The notes under the pieces were generated by a model that did not search any database, was not told the origin of the DNA, and was given only the letters and a program-made list of their open reading frames with translations. This document shows, piece by piece, positions 7,987-16,514 of a DNA stretch of 64,000 bases. This stretch comes from JBCBKP01 sp038521625 (GTDB lineage Bacteria; Planctomycetota; Phycisphaerae; Phycisphaerales; UBA1924). The position numbers were made by a program, and so were the translations under genes. The stretch is from positions 62,001 through 126,000 of the forward strand of contig JBCBKP010000003.1 of assembly GCA_038521625.1 (NCBI GenBank), written 5' to 3'. Within the stretch, counting starts at the first letter, position 1; each line of letters opens with the position of its first letter.

Positions 7987-8792
7987 CGACGCTGCTGCCG
8001 ATCTACGAGCAGGTCGTCCCGTGGTCGTTGGTGTTCACGCGCGTCCTCGGGATCATGCTGTTCGCGCCGGTGCTCAGCACGGGGGTGATCCCCGTCCGCG
8101 CCAAGGCGATGTTCGCGGCGATGATGGCGGTGGCGGTCTACGGGCTGGTGCCGCCGGAATTCCGCGTGCCCCCGGGGGGCGTGGATCTCCAGACGCTGGC
8201 GCCGCTGCTGTTCTCGGAGATCCTGATCGGGATCTCGATCGGGATGATCATGCAGCTGCCGTTCATGGCGATCGAGATGTGCGGGCAGATGATCGGCTAT
8301 CAGATGGGGCTCTCGATCGCGCGGTCGTTCAACCCGTCGCTCGAGACCGACATGAACTCCATCGGGTCGCTGATCTTCTACATGGGGCTCTACTCGTTCG
8401 TCATGCTCGGCGGGCTCGAGGCGATGCTGACGGCGGTGCTGATCACGTTCGAGACCGTGCCGCGGGGCGGGTTCGGGGCGGGCGACGCGCCGCTCCAGCT
8501 GTTCGTCGCCGTCATCACGGCCACGTTCAAGGTCGCGATGGCGCTCGCGGCGCCGGTGCTCGGCGCGGCGGTGATCCTGCTGATCTCGCTCGGCTTCATC
8601 ATGAAGACGATGCCTCAGCTGAACCTGCTCGGCGAGGGCTTCGCGATGAAGATCCTCTCGGGCATCACGATCCTGATCTTCGCGACGTTCGCGATCGACC
8701 GCACGGTCGCGGAGCACACGGCCGCGGTCACCCGCGAGATCCTCATGTGGGCGGAGTCGCTCGGGGGCGGGGGGCTCGGCGATGCCGGATGA
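7983..8792 (+). CDS. fliR: Flagellar export gate protein FliR
   Basis: Integral membrane export gate protein of 269 residues that completes the FliP5-FliQ4-FliR1 channel. It has six hydrophobic segments, F-T-R-V-L-G-I-M-L-F-A-P near the N terminus, E-I-L-I-G-I-S-I-G at about residues 79-88, and the conserved M-D-x-x-x-N...G-x-L-x-x-L-x-F region in mid-protein (S-L-E-T-D-M-N-S-I-G-S-L-I-F). The C-terminal P-Q-L-N-L-L-G-E-G-F-A-M-K-I segment is the usual FliR ending. Its start overlaps the end of the open fliP frame (ATGA) and its own end overlaps the flhB start by 11 bases. Confidence 0.92.
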   Translation: MTTLLPIYEQVVPWSLVFTRVLGIMLFAPVLSTGVIPVRAKAMFAAMMAVAVYGLVPPEFRVPPGGVDLQTLAPLLFSEILIGISIGMIMQLPFMAIEMCGQMIGYQMGLSIARSFNPSLETDMNSIGSLIFYMGLYSFVMLGGLEAMLTAVLITFETVPRGGFGAGDAPLQLFVAVITATFKVAMALAAPVLGAAVILLISLGFIMKTMPQLNLLGEGFAMKILSGITILIFATFAIDRTVAEHTAAVTREILMWAESLGGGGLGDAG

Positions 8793-9903
8793 CATGGGGG
8801 AGAAGACCGAGGACGCGACGCCGAAGAAGCTCTCGAAGGCCCGCCAGGAGGGGAAGGTCTCGAAGAGCCAGGATCTGACGGCGGCGATCTCGCTGCTGCT
8901 CGCGGTGATCCTGATGTACCTCTATATGGGGCCGATCTTCACCGAGGGTGTCGCGCACTTCACGCGGGTCTTCGGCACATTCGGCGAGGGGATCGATGAG
9001 TCGACCAACCTCGCGGCGGGGCTCGTCCGGCTCGGGACGGAGGCCGCGAAGCTGATCGTGCCGCTGCTGATCATCGCGGTCATCGTCGCGTACGTCGCGC
9101 AGTTCAACCAGGTCGGCTGGCTCTGGACGCTCAAGCCGATCCAGCCGAAGATCAGCAAGCTGAACCCGGTGGCGGGCGCGAAGAAGTTCCTGGGCGTCAA
9201 GAACCTGGTCAAGACCGGGATGAACTCGATCAAGCTCGCCGCGCTGCTGACGGGCGCGGCGATCGCGATCGCGGCGCGGCTCCGGACGCTGTCGATGCTG
9301 CCGCAGGCCGAGGGGCATCTGGCGTTCGTGATCCTGGCGCGGGTCGCGTTCGAGATCGCGCTGATCCTGGCGATCCTGCTGATCCTGATCGGGCTGATCG
9401 ACTTCGTGTACCAGAAGTGGCAGCACAAGAAGGACCTGAAGATGACCAAGCAGGAGGTCAAGGACGAGCGGCGCCAGGTCGAGCCCGACCCGGAGGTCCG
9501 CAAGCAGCAGTTCAAGATGTACCAGGGCCTGGTGATGCAGCAGGTCGCCTCGGGCACGCCGGCGGCGGACGTGGTGGTGACGAACCCGACGCACTTCTCG
9601 GTGGCGATCAAGTACGACTCAGAGAAGATGCGGGCGCCGCGTGTCACGGCCAAGGGCGCCGATTACCTGGCGTTCCGGATGCGCGAGATCGCGCGTGTGA
9701 ACGGGGTCCCGATCGTGGAGCGGCCGCCGCTTGCGCGGGCGCTGTACGCCGGCGTGGAGGTCGGGGAGGAGATCTCGGCGGAGCACTACGAGGCGGTGGC
9801 GGAGCTGCTGGCGTACGTCTACGGGCTGGACGGGGAGGCGTCCCGCGCGGCGCGGGACGCGATCGGGGCCGGGGCGGGGGCCCGGGAGGGCGCCGCCGCC
9901 TGA
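8782..9903 (+). CDS. flhB: Flagellar export switch protein FlhB
   Basis: Substrate-specificity switch of the export apparatus, 373 residues. It begins with the family signature G-E-K-T-E-D-A-T-P-K-K-L-S-K-A-R-Q-E-G-K, has four membrane segments (about residues 30-50, 85-110, 150-170 and 190-215), and carries the self-cleavage loop N268-P269-T270-H271 (VVVTNPTHFSVAIKY). After cleavage between Asn and Pro the protein switches export from hook to filament substrates. The domain after NPTH continues to V-P-I-V-E-R-P-P-L-A-R-A-L-Y, followed by an Ala/Gly tail. Overlap with fliR indicates coupling. Confidence 0.95.
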   Translation: MPDDMGEKTEDATPKKLSKARQEGKVSKSQDLTAAISLLLAVILMYLYMGPIFTEGVAHFTRVFGTFGEGIDESTNLAAGLVRLGTEAAKLIVPLLIIAVIVAYVAQFNQVGWLWTLKPIQPKISKLNPVAGAKKFLGVKNLVKTGMNSIKLAALLTGAAIAIAARLRTLSMLPQAEGHLAFVILARVAFEIALILAILLILIGLIDFVYQKWQHKKDLKMTKQEVKDERRQVEPDPEVRKQQFKMYQGLVMQQVASGTPAADVVVTNPTHFSVAIKYDSEKMRAPRVTAKGADYLAFRMREIARVNGVPIVERPPLARALYAGVEVGEEISAEHYEAVAELLAYVYGLDGEASRAARDAIGAGAGAREGAAA

Positions 9904-9913
9904 GCGTTGAGCC

Positions 9914-12088
9914 ATGCCTGAGTCGCCAGATCTCATCTCGAGGCTCGGCCGCGTCGGCGACCGCTACCGGGGGCTGATCGTCCCGGTCGGGTTCGTCGCG
10001 CTGCTGTCGGTGATCCTGGTGCCGCTGCCGCCGGTGGCGCTCGACGTGCTGATCAGCCTGAACATCTCGATCGCGGTGATCGTGCTGCTCACGACGCTCT
10101 ACATGAAGCGTGCGCTCGAGTTCAGCGTGTTCCCTTCGCTGCTGCTGGCGACGACGCTGTTCCGGCTGACGCTGAACATCGCGTCGACCAGGCTGATCCT
10201 GACGGCGGACGCCTCCAGCCCGGAGGAGGCGCTCGGGGTCGCGGGCAAGGTGATCAGCGCGTTCGGCGAGTTCGTCGCCGGGGGATCGCTGTTCGTCGGG
10301 ATCATCATCTTCCTGATCCTGATGATCGTGCAGTTCATGGTCATCACCAAGGGTGCGGGCCGGGTGAGCGAGGTCGCGGCGCGGTTCACGCTCGACGCGA
10401 TGCCCGGCAAGCAGATGGCGATCGACTCGGACCTGAACTCCGGTCTGATCACGGAGGACGAGGCCAAGGAGCGGCGGGAGGACATCCGGCGCGAGGCCGA
10501 TTTCTACGGTGCGATGGACGGTGCGAGCAAGTTCGTCAAGGGCGACGTCACGGCGGGCATCATCATCACGGCGATCAACGTCGCGGGCGGTTTCGCGATC
10601 GGCATGCTCGAGCGCGGCTGGCCCGCGGGGCAGACGGCGCAGGTCTTCACGATCCTGACGATCGGCGACGGCCTGACCAGCCAGATCCCGAGCTTCATCA
10701 TCTCGATCGCGTCGGCGCTGATCGTCACGCAGTCGGGCCAGAAGCAGGACCTCGGCGACGAGCTCACGGGGCAGCTGGTCAGCAAGCCGATCGGGCTGTT
10801 CATCACCTCCGGCTTCCTGGGCGTGCTCGCGCTGACGCCGCTGCCGACGGTGCCGCTGCTCTCGACCGCGGTCGGGATCGCGGCGCTCGCGTTCCTCTCG
10901 AAGCGTCTGGGGCGCCGGCGGGAGAGCGCCGCGGCGGAGGCGGTCGCGCAGGAGCAGGCGGCGGCGGGGCCGGAGCCGCCGCCGGTCGAGGACCTGCTCA
11001 AGGTTGATGTTCTGGAGCTCGAGGTCGGCTACGGGCTCGTCCGGTTGGTGGATCGCGGCTCGGGCGGGGACCTGTTGGATCGGGTCGCATCGATCCGTCG
11101 TCAGCTGGCGGTCGAGACCGGGCTGGTGATGCCGCCGCTTCGGATCCGCGACAACCTCGAGCTGCCGCACAACGACTACCGGGTCAAGATCCGTGGCAAC
11201 GCGGTCGCGGCGGGCTCGGCCGAGCCGGGCATGCTGCTGGCGATGGACAGCGGGATCGCGACCGGGCAGATCAGCGGCAAGGCGACGAAGGAGCCGGCGT
11301 TCGGTCTCGATGCCTGGTGGATCGACCCGACGCAGCGCGACCGGGCCGAGACGATGAACTACACGGTGGTCGATCCGTCGAGCGTGGTGGCGACGCACAT
11401 CACCGAGATCGTGCGCCGGTTCGGGGACGAGCTGCTGACCCGGGACGAAGTCGGAAACCTGATCGAGCAGCTCAAGGCCAAGAGCCCCAAGCTGGTCGAG
11501 GACGTCGTGCCCGGGGTCGTCAAGCTCGGCGAGGTGCAGAAGGTCATGCAGAACCTGCTGCGCGAGCGCGTCCCGATACGCGACGTCGAGACGATCGTCG
11601 AAACGCTGGGCGACTGGGGCACCAAGACAAAGGACCTCGATGTCCTGACCGAGTACGTGCGTCACGCGCTGCGTCGGGCGATCTGCCAGCAGCACGCCGC
11701 GCCGGACGCGGACGGTCGCGACACGCTGGTCTGCGTGACGCTGGACCCGCGGTTCGAGGACATCGTCAACAGCTTTGTCGAGCGGGGCGGCCAGGGCACG
11801 ACGGTCAACATGCCGGCGCGGGTCGCCTCGGAGCTGTCGGCCCGCGTCATCGAGACGCTGCGGCCGGTGACGGACGCCGGGCACCCGCCGGTGGTGATCG
11901 CGTCGCCGCAGGTGCGTGCGGTGGTCAAGCAGATGCTGGAGCCGCACCTGCCGGGGGCGGCGGTGCTCGGGTACAACGAGGTCGTGAGCGAGATGGAGGT
12001 CCGTGCGCTCGGGCTGGTGACGGCGCCGGAGGAGCCGGGTTCTGGCGGGGCGGGCCAGGGGTCTTCCCCGGCCTTCGCGGCCGCCTGA
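9914..12088 (+). CDS. flhA: Flagellar export protein FlhA
   Basis: Largest membrane component of the export gate (724 residues), forming the nonameric cytoplasmic ring that docks chaperone-filament complexes. About eight membrane helices fill residues 20-320. The FHIPEP hallmark between helices is clear: A-L-E-F-S-V-F-P-S-L-L-L-A-T-T-L-F-R-L-T-L-N, then the cytoplasmic loop with G-R-V-S-E-V-A-A-R-F-T-L-D-A-M-P-G-K-Q-M-A-I-D. The large C-terminal domain starts after a Gly/Ala/Glu linker near residue 340 and includes L-L-x-R-x-x-V-x-x-L-I-E. It starts 10 bases after flhB. flhF and flhG, which often follow flhA, are missing here. Confidence 0.95.
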   Translation: MPESPDLISRLGRVGDRYRGLIVPVGFVALLSVILVPLPPVALDVLISLNISIAVIVLLTTLYMKRALEFSVFPSLLLATTLFRLTLNIASTRLILTADASSPEEALGVAGKVISAFGEFVAGGSLFVGIIIFLILMIVQFMVITKGAGRVSEVAARFTLDAMPGKQMAIDSDLNSGLITEDEAKERREDIRREADFYGAMDGASKFVKGDVTAGIIITAINVAGGFAIGMLERGWPAGQTAQVFTILTIGDGLTSQIPSFIISIASALIVTQSGQKQDLGDELTGQLVSKPIGLFITSGFLGVLALTPLPTVPLLSTAVGIAALAFLSKRLGRRRESAAAEAVAQEQAAAGPEPPPVEDLLKVDVLELEVGYGLVRLVDRGSGGDLLDRVASIRRQLAVETGLVMPPLRIRDNLELPHNDYRVKIRGNAVAAGSAEPGMLLAMDSGIATGQISGKATKEPAFGLDAWWIDPTQRDRAETMNYTVVDPSSVVATHITEIVRRFGDELLTRDEVGNLIEQLKAKSPKLVEDVVPGVVKLGEVQKVMQNLLRERVPIRDVETIVETLGDWGTKTKDLDVLTEYVRHALRRAICQQHAAPDADGRDTLVCVTLDPRFEDIVNSFVERGGQGTTVNMPARVASELSARVIETLRPVTDAGHPPVVIASPQVRAVVKQMLEPHLPGAAVLGYNEVVSEMEVRALGLVTAPEEPGSGGAGQGSSPAFAAA

Positions 12089-12210
12089 TCCGGTGGATCG
12101 CCGGCGCAGTGCGCAGGCGGGCGAAACTTGTGTGATCGGATCGGTTTCAGCCGAACACGCCGAATGCCGAAGCGGTCCCGGTGATGGGGACCGGAGGAAG
12201 GGGACCCGGC

Positions 12211-12498
12211 TTGCAAGACGCACCGAAAGTGACCGGCGCCGTTCTCGGCCTCGCCGGGTTCACGATCGCGCTTGTGGTCGCGTTGCTGTCCGGGGTCCCC
12301 TCCATCGACGCGCTGCTCCGCGCGATCTTCTGCGCCGTTCTCTGCAACATCATCGGCCACCTGATCGGCTGGGTCGGTCGGCGGGTCATCGACGAGTTCA
12401 TCGAGAGCTACGTCCGCGAGCACACGGTCCCCGAGGCGATCGAGGTCGCCGCGCCCGACGGATCGATCCCGCTCGTGGACGAGGCCAAGGACATCTGA
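12211..12498 (+). CDS. Small two-helix membrane protein between flhA and fliA
   Basis: I do not recognise this family. Start TTG 12211 is preferred because GGAGGAAGGGG lies at 12193-12203; an ATG at 12184 would add nine residues. The 95-residue product has two hydrophobic helices (about residues 10-30, V-L-G-L-A-G-F-T-I-A-L-V-V-A-L-L, and 35-60, A-L-L-R-A-I-F-C-A-V-L-C-N-I-I-G). An acidic C-terminal tail ends V-P-E-A-I-E-V-A-A-P-D-G. It stands between flhA and the flagellar sigma factor gene, where FlhF/FlhG are found in other bacteria, so a role in flagellar assembly or placement is possible but unproven. Confidence 0.7.
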   Translation: MQDAPKVTGAVLGLAGFTIALVVALLSGVPSIDALLRAIFCAVLCNIIGHLIGWVGRRVIDEFIESYVREHTVPEAIEVAAPDGSIPLVDEAKDI

Positions 12499-12719
12499 GG
12501 CGGGTGGGGCTCAATCCTCCCCGCAGATCGCGAGAGACTTTGTTATCATCCGCATTGTGATGACGTCGTGAGCAAGCGTTTGGGGTGCGATTCGGATCCG
12601 ACTCATGGATGGAGTCGAGCCGGGTCCGGCCGGGCAAGGGAGCCCGGAAGCCCTGCCGACCGCGGCCTGCCCGTTCTGGGTTCGGGTCGCGCGAGGCGAA
12701 TCAGGTCAAGGAGCGGACC

Positions 12720-13586
12720 ATGTCGCTGGCAAGAGCGTCGCAACGAACCTCGATCAGGAACGGCATCCGTCACGCGGTCCGTCAGGCCGACGGCACCACG
12801 AAGGGGTCGCCCCACAGCGATCGTCCGATCGAGGACGTGTGGGCCGAGTACCGGACAGCTCCGAGCGAGGAGCTCCGCAACTTCCTGATGGAGCGCTACC
12901 TGCATCTGGTGCGGTACAACGCCGAGCGTGTGTATGCGCGGCTGCCGGACGAGGTCGATGTCGAGGACCTGATGTCCGCCGGGCTGTTCGGGCTGATGGA
13001 CGCGATCGACGCGTTCGATCCGGACCGCGGTGTCAAGTTCGAGACGTACTGCGCTCCCAGGATCCGCGGCGCCATCCTCGACGAGCTCCGCTCGATGGAC
13101 TGGGTCCCGCGCCTGGTCCGCCACCGCTCGAGCCGCGTCGAGCAGGCCCGCCAGTCGATCGAGAAATCGACGGGCGAGCGCGCGAGCGACGAGGACGTCG
13201 CCGACAAGCTGAACATCGACCGCGAGGAGTTCCTGAAGTACAAGCGGGACTCGAAGGCGGTGCAGATGTCGAGCATCACGCGGAAGGCCGCGCCGGACGA
13301 CTCCGGGCGCGAGGTCCGCGAGATCGACGTCGTCAAGGACGACGCCCAGATCAACCCGGTCCAGTCGCTGCAGCAGCGCGACCTCAAGAACCTGATCACC
13401 AAGGGGCTCAGCCGGGCCGAGCGGCTGATCGTCGTGCTCTACTACTTCGAGGGCATGACGATGAAGGAGATCGGCCAGACGCTGGACCTCTCCGAGAGCC
13501 GCGTCAGCCAGATGCACTCCTCGATCCTGGCCCGCCTGAAGGCCCAGCTCCAGCACCGCATGCGGGAGCTGGAGCCGATGGCCTGA
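12720..13586 (+). CDS. fliA: Flagellar sigma factor FliA (sigma-28 / WhiG family)
   Basis: RNA polymerase sigma factor for late flagellar genes, 288 residues. Start ATG 12720 has AAGGAG at 12708-12713. Sigma region 2 is seen at about residues 60-110 (Y-L-H-L-V-R-Y-N-A-E-R-V...D-V-E-D-L-M-S-A-G-L-F-G-L-M-D-A-I-D-A-F-D), region 3 in the middle (E-R-A-S-D-E-D-V-A-D-K-L) and the region 4 helix-turn-helix at the end (M-T-M-K-E-I-G-Q-T-L-D-L-S-E-S-R-V-S-Q-M-H). A TATCAT hexamer at 12544-12549 could be its -10, giving a leader of about 165 bases. The 221-base gap before it otherwise shows nothing clear. An anti-sigma factor FlgM was not seen nearby. Confidence 0.92.
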   Translation: MSLARASQRTSIRNGIRHAVRQADGTTKGSPHSDRPIEDVWAEYRTAPSEELRNFLMERYLHLVRYNAERVYARLPDEVDVEDLMSAGLFGLMDAIDAFDPDRGVKFETYCAPRIRGAILDELRSMDWVPRLVRHRSSRVEQARQSIEKSTGERASDEDVADKLNIDREEFLKYKRDSKAVQMSSITRKAAPDDSGREVREIDVVKDDAQINPVQSLQQRDLKNLITKGLSRAERLIVVLYYFEGMTMKEIGQTLDLSESRVSQMHSSILARLKAQLQHRMRELEPMA

Positions 13587-13641
13587 TCCCTCGCGCGGGC
13601 GAGCGCCGTAACGGGACTGCAACCCGAGCCGGGACTGCCCC

Positions 13642-13653
13642 TAATCTCCTCTG
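13642..13653 (+). promoter_or_regulatory. Leaderless-type -10 element of folK
   Basis: TAATCT (13642-13647) followed by six bases (CCTCTG) and the GTG start at 13654. No Shine-Dalgarno sequence precedes the start. The spacing places the expected transcription start at the start codon, as in leaderless genes of Actinobacteria and Deinococcus. No convincing -35 was seen. This is one of ten identical arrangements in the window. Confidence 0.6.
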
Positions 13654-14202
13654 GTGCCGTCCCCTGAGCAGGTCAACGAGACTCCCGGTCGCCGTCTCGC
13701 GCTGGTCGCGCTGGGTTCTAATCTGGGCGATCGAGCCGGGCACATCGACGCGGGCTTGCGTGCCCTGAGAGCTCTGGAAGGCACGGTCGTGGTGGCGGTT
13801 TCGTCGAGCCACGAGACGGCGCCGGTGGGCCCGCCCGGACAGGGCCCGTATCTGAACGCCTGTGTCCGGCTCACGACGGGCCTCGGTCCGGTCGATCTGC
13901 TTGGCATGCTGCACGAGATCGAGCGAGAGCACGGTCGGGACCGTCGGCTCGAGGCGCGGTGGGGGCCGAGGACGCTCGACCTCGATCTGCTGGTGCTCGG
14001 CGACCTGGTTCGCGAGGGCGTCGCCCCGATCTTGCCGCACCCGCGGATGCACGAGCGGGCGTTCGTCCTCGAGCCGGCCCGCGAGATCGCGTCGGGCGTG
14101 ATGGTGCCGGGCTTGGACCGGACGGTCGGCGAGCTGGCCGACGAGCTGGCCGACGAGTTGGCCGACGAGTTGGCGGCGGCCGGCGGCGGAGCCGATCCAT
14201 GA
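13654..14202 (+). CDS. folK: 2-amino-4-hydroxy-6-hydroxymethyldihydropteridine pyrophosphokinase FolK
   Basis: Catalyses ATP-dependent pyrophosphorylation of hydroxymethyldihydropterin in folate synthesis. The 182-residue protein has A-L-G-S-N-L-G-D-R near residue 20, the S-S-x-x-E-T-x-P-V-G-x-x-x-Q-x-x-Y-L-N segment, and the HPPK signature R-W-G-P-R-T-L-D-L-D-L-L at about 107-118. P-H-P-R-M-H-E-R-A-F-V-L-x-P follows. The tail is odd: four near-identical Glu-Leu-Ala-Asp units encoded by a 12-base tandem repeat. It starts with GTG and a leaderless-type promoter. Its stop overlaps the next start as ATGA. Confidence 0.93.
   Translation: MPSPEQVNETPGRRLALVALGSNLGDRAGHIDAGLRALRALEGTVVVAVSSSHETAPVGPPGQGPYLNACVRLTTGLGPVDLLGMLHEIEREHGRDRRLEARWGPRTLDLDLLVLGDLVREGVAPILPHPRMHERAFVLEPAREIASGVMVPGLDRTVGELADELADELADELAAAGGGADP
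14131..14175 (+). repeat. 12-base tandem repeat in the folK tail
   Basis: The unit GAGCTGGCCGAC occurs at 14131-14142 and 14143-14154, then GAGTTGGCCGAC at 14155-14166 and a partial fourth copy from 14167. It encodes (Glu-Leu-Ala-Asp)n at the C terminus of FolK. Such slippage-prone repeats can vary in copy number between strains. Confidence 0.85.
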
Positions 14203-15413
14203 CCCGGTTGCTGGCGAGCCTCGCGATGGCGCTGTTCGTGGCCGGGACCGCGCGTGGTCAGGAGCGGCGGGCCTGGCAGAACGTGCTCGTCGAGCGGCTG
14301 ACCGCGGCCCCTTGGGCGGCGCGCGTGAGCCTCGATGGCGTCTCGCACGTCGTACGCGCCGATCTCCGCGAGACGGACGCCGACGCGGTGCTGCTCGAGC
14401 TGGGCGAGATCCGCGTGCACGCGAGGGCCGGGCGGTTGGTGGCGTGGCACCGGCTCGATCGGACGCGGATGTACGAGGCGATCGACGTGGATCTCCCGAT
14501 CGCGGCGATGATCGAGCGCGAGCTCCCGCCGCTCGTGAGCCCGCCGCTGGCGATCGCGCTGGCCGGGCACGCGCGGGGTTCGTATCTGGTGACCTATCCG
14601 GCGGACGATCGGGTCGTGCTCGGCGCGCGAGAGCGCACGGAGGAAGACGGCGAGATCGCGGTCGGCGATGGGGACGCGCTCGCGTTGCGCGTCGGCTGGC
14701 CGTCACGCGGCGAGACGATGCCGGACGCGTTCGAACGCGAGATCGACGGTGTGGTCGAGCGATTCGATGTCGGGTGGCTGGACCCGGGCGATCCGGAGTC
14801 CTGGCTCGCTCCGCTGCCGAGCGCCGAGCGTGTGGTGGCGATCCGTTCGCTGGCGGCGCCGCCGCGCGCTGTGCGGGTGGGCGATCTCATCCCCGCGCTC
14901 GCGCTGATCGATCCGGCGACTCGTGAGCGTTGGAACGTGGCGGACGCGTTCCGGGCCGACTCCGATGGCCCGATCGGCGTGCGCGATCGGCTGAAGCTGG
15001 TCGCGTTGCTGCTGGTGCGCGCGGACGCGGGGATGGCGCCGCTCGGCGTTGCGGCGGACGCGATCGAGTCGGCCCGCGGGCGTGTGTCCGCGGGGCTCTC
15101 GGTGGCGGGCGTCGATCCTGCGGTCTGGCCGAAGGTGCTCGGTCGGTCGGTCGCCGTGGGCGCGGGGTCCGGCGCGGCTCCGCTACGCCCGCTCGTCGCG
15201 ACCGATCGGACGATCGCGGCGGCGGAGCGGGCGACGCCGGCTTCGCTGGCGTCGGCGGACGTCGTCGTGATCGATCGCCTGGTGCGCGGCTCGAGCGCGG
15301 TGCTGCTCGTCATCGACGAGCGGCTCTCGGTGCGCGCGGTGGCCGATCTCGACGTCGCGGCCGACGTTCGCGCGTTGACCGACACGCTGACCGAGCTGCT
15401 GCTCTCGAGGTGA
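14199..15413 (+). CDS. Secreted protein of unknown function coupled to folK
   Basis: A 404-residue product that I do not recognise. A signal peptide is clear (about residues 1-20, M-T-R-L-L-A-S-L-A-M-A-L-F-V-A-G-T-A-R-G). The N-terminal third (about 40-150) alternates short beta-strand-like segments (R-V-S-L-D-G-V-S-H-V-V-R-A-D-L-R), loosely like periplasmic lipid- or lipoprotein-carrier beta folds. The C-terminal half from about residue 225 (V-R-V-G-D-L-I-P-A-L-A-L-I-D...) resembles a thioredoxin-like or redoxin-type beta-alpha layout without a visible CxxC. ATG 14199 overlaps the folK stop, so it is co-translated with folK. It converges on the recombinase gene. Confidence 0.8.
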   Translation: MTRLLASLAMALFVAGTARGQERRAWQNVLVERLTAAPWAARVSLDGVSHVVRADLRETDADAVLLELGEIRVHARAGRLVAWHRLDRTRMYEAIDVDLPIAAMIERELPPLVSPPLAIALAGHARGSYLVTYPADDRVVLGARERTEEDGEIAVGDGDALALRVGWPSRGETMPDAFEREIDGVVERFDVGWLDPGDPESWLAPLPSAERVVAIRSLAAPPRAVRVGDLIPALALIDPATRERWNVADAFRADSDGPIGVRDRLKLVALLLVRADAGMAPLGVAADAIESARGRVSAGLSVAGVDPAVWPKVLGRSVAVGAGSGAAPLRPLVATDRTIAAAERATPASLASADVVVIDRLVRGSSAVLLVIDERLSVRAVADLDVAADVRALTDTLTELLLSR

Positions 15414-15424
15414 CGCCCGGCGGC

Positions 15425-16465
15425 CTAGCTCGCCTGCGAGCGCGGGTGGGCGTCGTCGTATGCGTCGCGGACGCGTTTGCTGGTGAGGTGCGTGTAGACC
15501 TGCGTGGTGCTGAGCGACTGGTGACCGAGCAGCTCCTGGACGCTGCGGAGGTCGGCGCCGTTGTCGAGCAGGTGCGTCGCGAAGCTGTGGCGCAGCGTGT
15601 GCGGGCTGATCGAGGGGTCGAGCCCGGCCTCGCGCAGGTACTTGTCGAGCTTGCGACGGACCGAGCGCGAGCTCAGCCGTCCGCCGTGCTTGTTGACGAA
15701 CAGCGGGTGGTCGTCGCCGCCGGCCTTGACGGCCTCGCGCCACGTCGCCCCGAATCGGTCGTCATCCGCGACCATCTCGACGTATCGCTTGATGGCGGCG
15801 ATGGCGTGGGAGCCGAGCGGGACGAGGCGCTCCTTCTTTCCTTTGCCGCGGACGAGCATGGCCTGCTTCTCGACGTCGAGATCGGAGATGTCGAGGCCGA
15901 CGAGCTCGCTGACGCGGACGCCGGTGGAGTAGAGCGTCTCGAGCATGGCGCGGTCGCGCCGGCCCAGCACCTCGCCCTCGGGCGGGGCGGAGAGCAGCCG
16001 CTCGACCTGCTCGATGGAGATGGCCTTCGGCAGGCGCTTGGCCTGTCGGGGCGAACGGATGAGGGTCATGGGGTTCGTCGGCGCGAGACGGCGCGAGGCG
16101 GCCCACTTGTAGAACGACCGCAGCGTCGCGATCTTGCGCGCCATGGTGGCGGCGGAGTAGTTCTTCTCGCCCAGGACGTTGAGGTAGTCGCGGATGCGGT
16201 CCTCGTCGGCGTCGAGCAGGAGCTCGGTGATGGTCGCGCGCTCGATCGATCCCGCGACGTCACCCGAAGGGGCGGCGCCGCCGGCGCGGGCGTCGAGGGC
16301 CTTGGACTCGGCGGCGCGGTCCGGCTCGATCTGGTGCTTGTCCGCGAGGTGCTCGATGAGCTGGCGGAGGTCGGCCCCGTAGCAGCGGGCGGTGTAGGGG
16401 CTGAACCGACGCTCGTTGGTGAGATAGTCGGCGAAGCGTTCGGTCAGGGGCAGCGGATCGGTCAT
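15425..16465 (-). CDS. Tyrosine recombinase of the XerC/XerD family
   Basis: Site-specific recombinase, 346 residues, most likely resolving chromosome dimers at dif. Catalytic residues are all visible: Arg184 (TGVRVSEL), Lys in the beta-hairpin (R-G-K-G-K-K-E-R at 206-213), His289 and Arg292 (HTLRHSFATH), His315 (LGHQSL) and nucleophile Tyr324 (TQVYTHL). The N-terminal SAM-like DNA-binding domain (residues 1-120) contains an extra Ala/Asp/Gly-rich insert of about 30 residues (roughly 47-78), making it longer than the usual 300. TAGGAG lies 7-12 bases before ATG 16465. No phage or integron genes surround it. XerC cannot be separated from XerD by eye. Confidence 0.9.
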   Translation of the reverse strand: MTDPLPLTERFADYLTNERRFSPYTARCYGADLRQLIEHLADKHQIEPDRAAESKALDARAGGAAPSGDVAGSIERATITELLLDADEDRIRDYLNVLGEKNYSAATMARKIATLRSFYKWAASRRLAPTNPMTLIRSPRQAKRLPKAISIEQVERLLSAPPEGEVLGRRDRAMLETLYSTGVRVSELVGLDISDLDVEKQAMLVRGKGKKERLVPLGSHAIAAIKRYVEMVADDDRFGATWREAVKAGGDDHPLFVNKHGGRLSSRSVRRKLDKYLREAGLDPSISPHTLRHSFATHLLDNGADLRSVQELLGHQSLSTTQVYTHLTSKRVRDAYDDAHPRSQAS

Positions 16466-16514
16466 CGGTCACTCCTATGGGACCCGTTTCTTCGGACCCG
16501 ACCCGCCTTCTTCG

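Noticed and set aside
15425..16465. The tyrosine recombinase as the integrase of a prophage or integrative element.
   Set aside because: No attachment repeats, tRNA gene, phage or conjugation genes are next to it, and its protein has the standard Xer layout in an envelope-gene neighbourhood.
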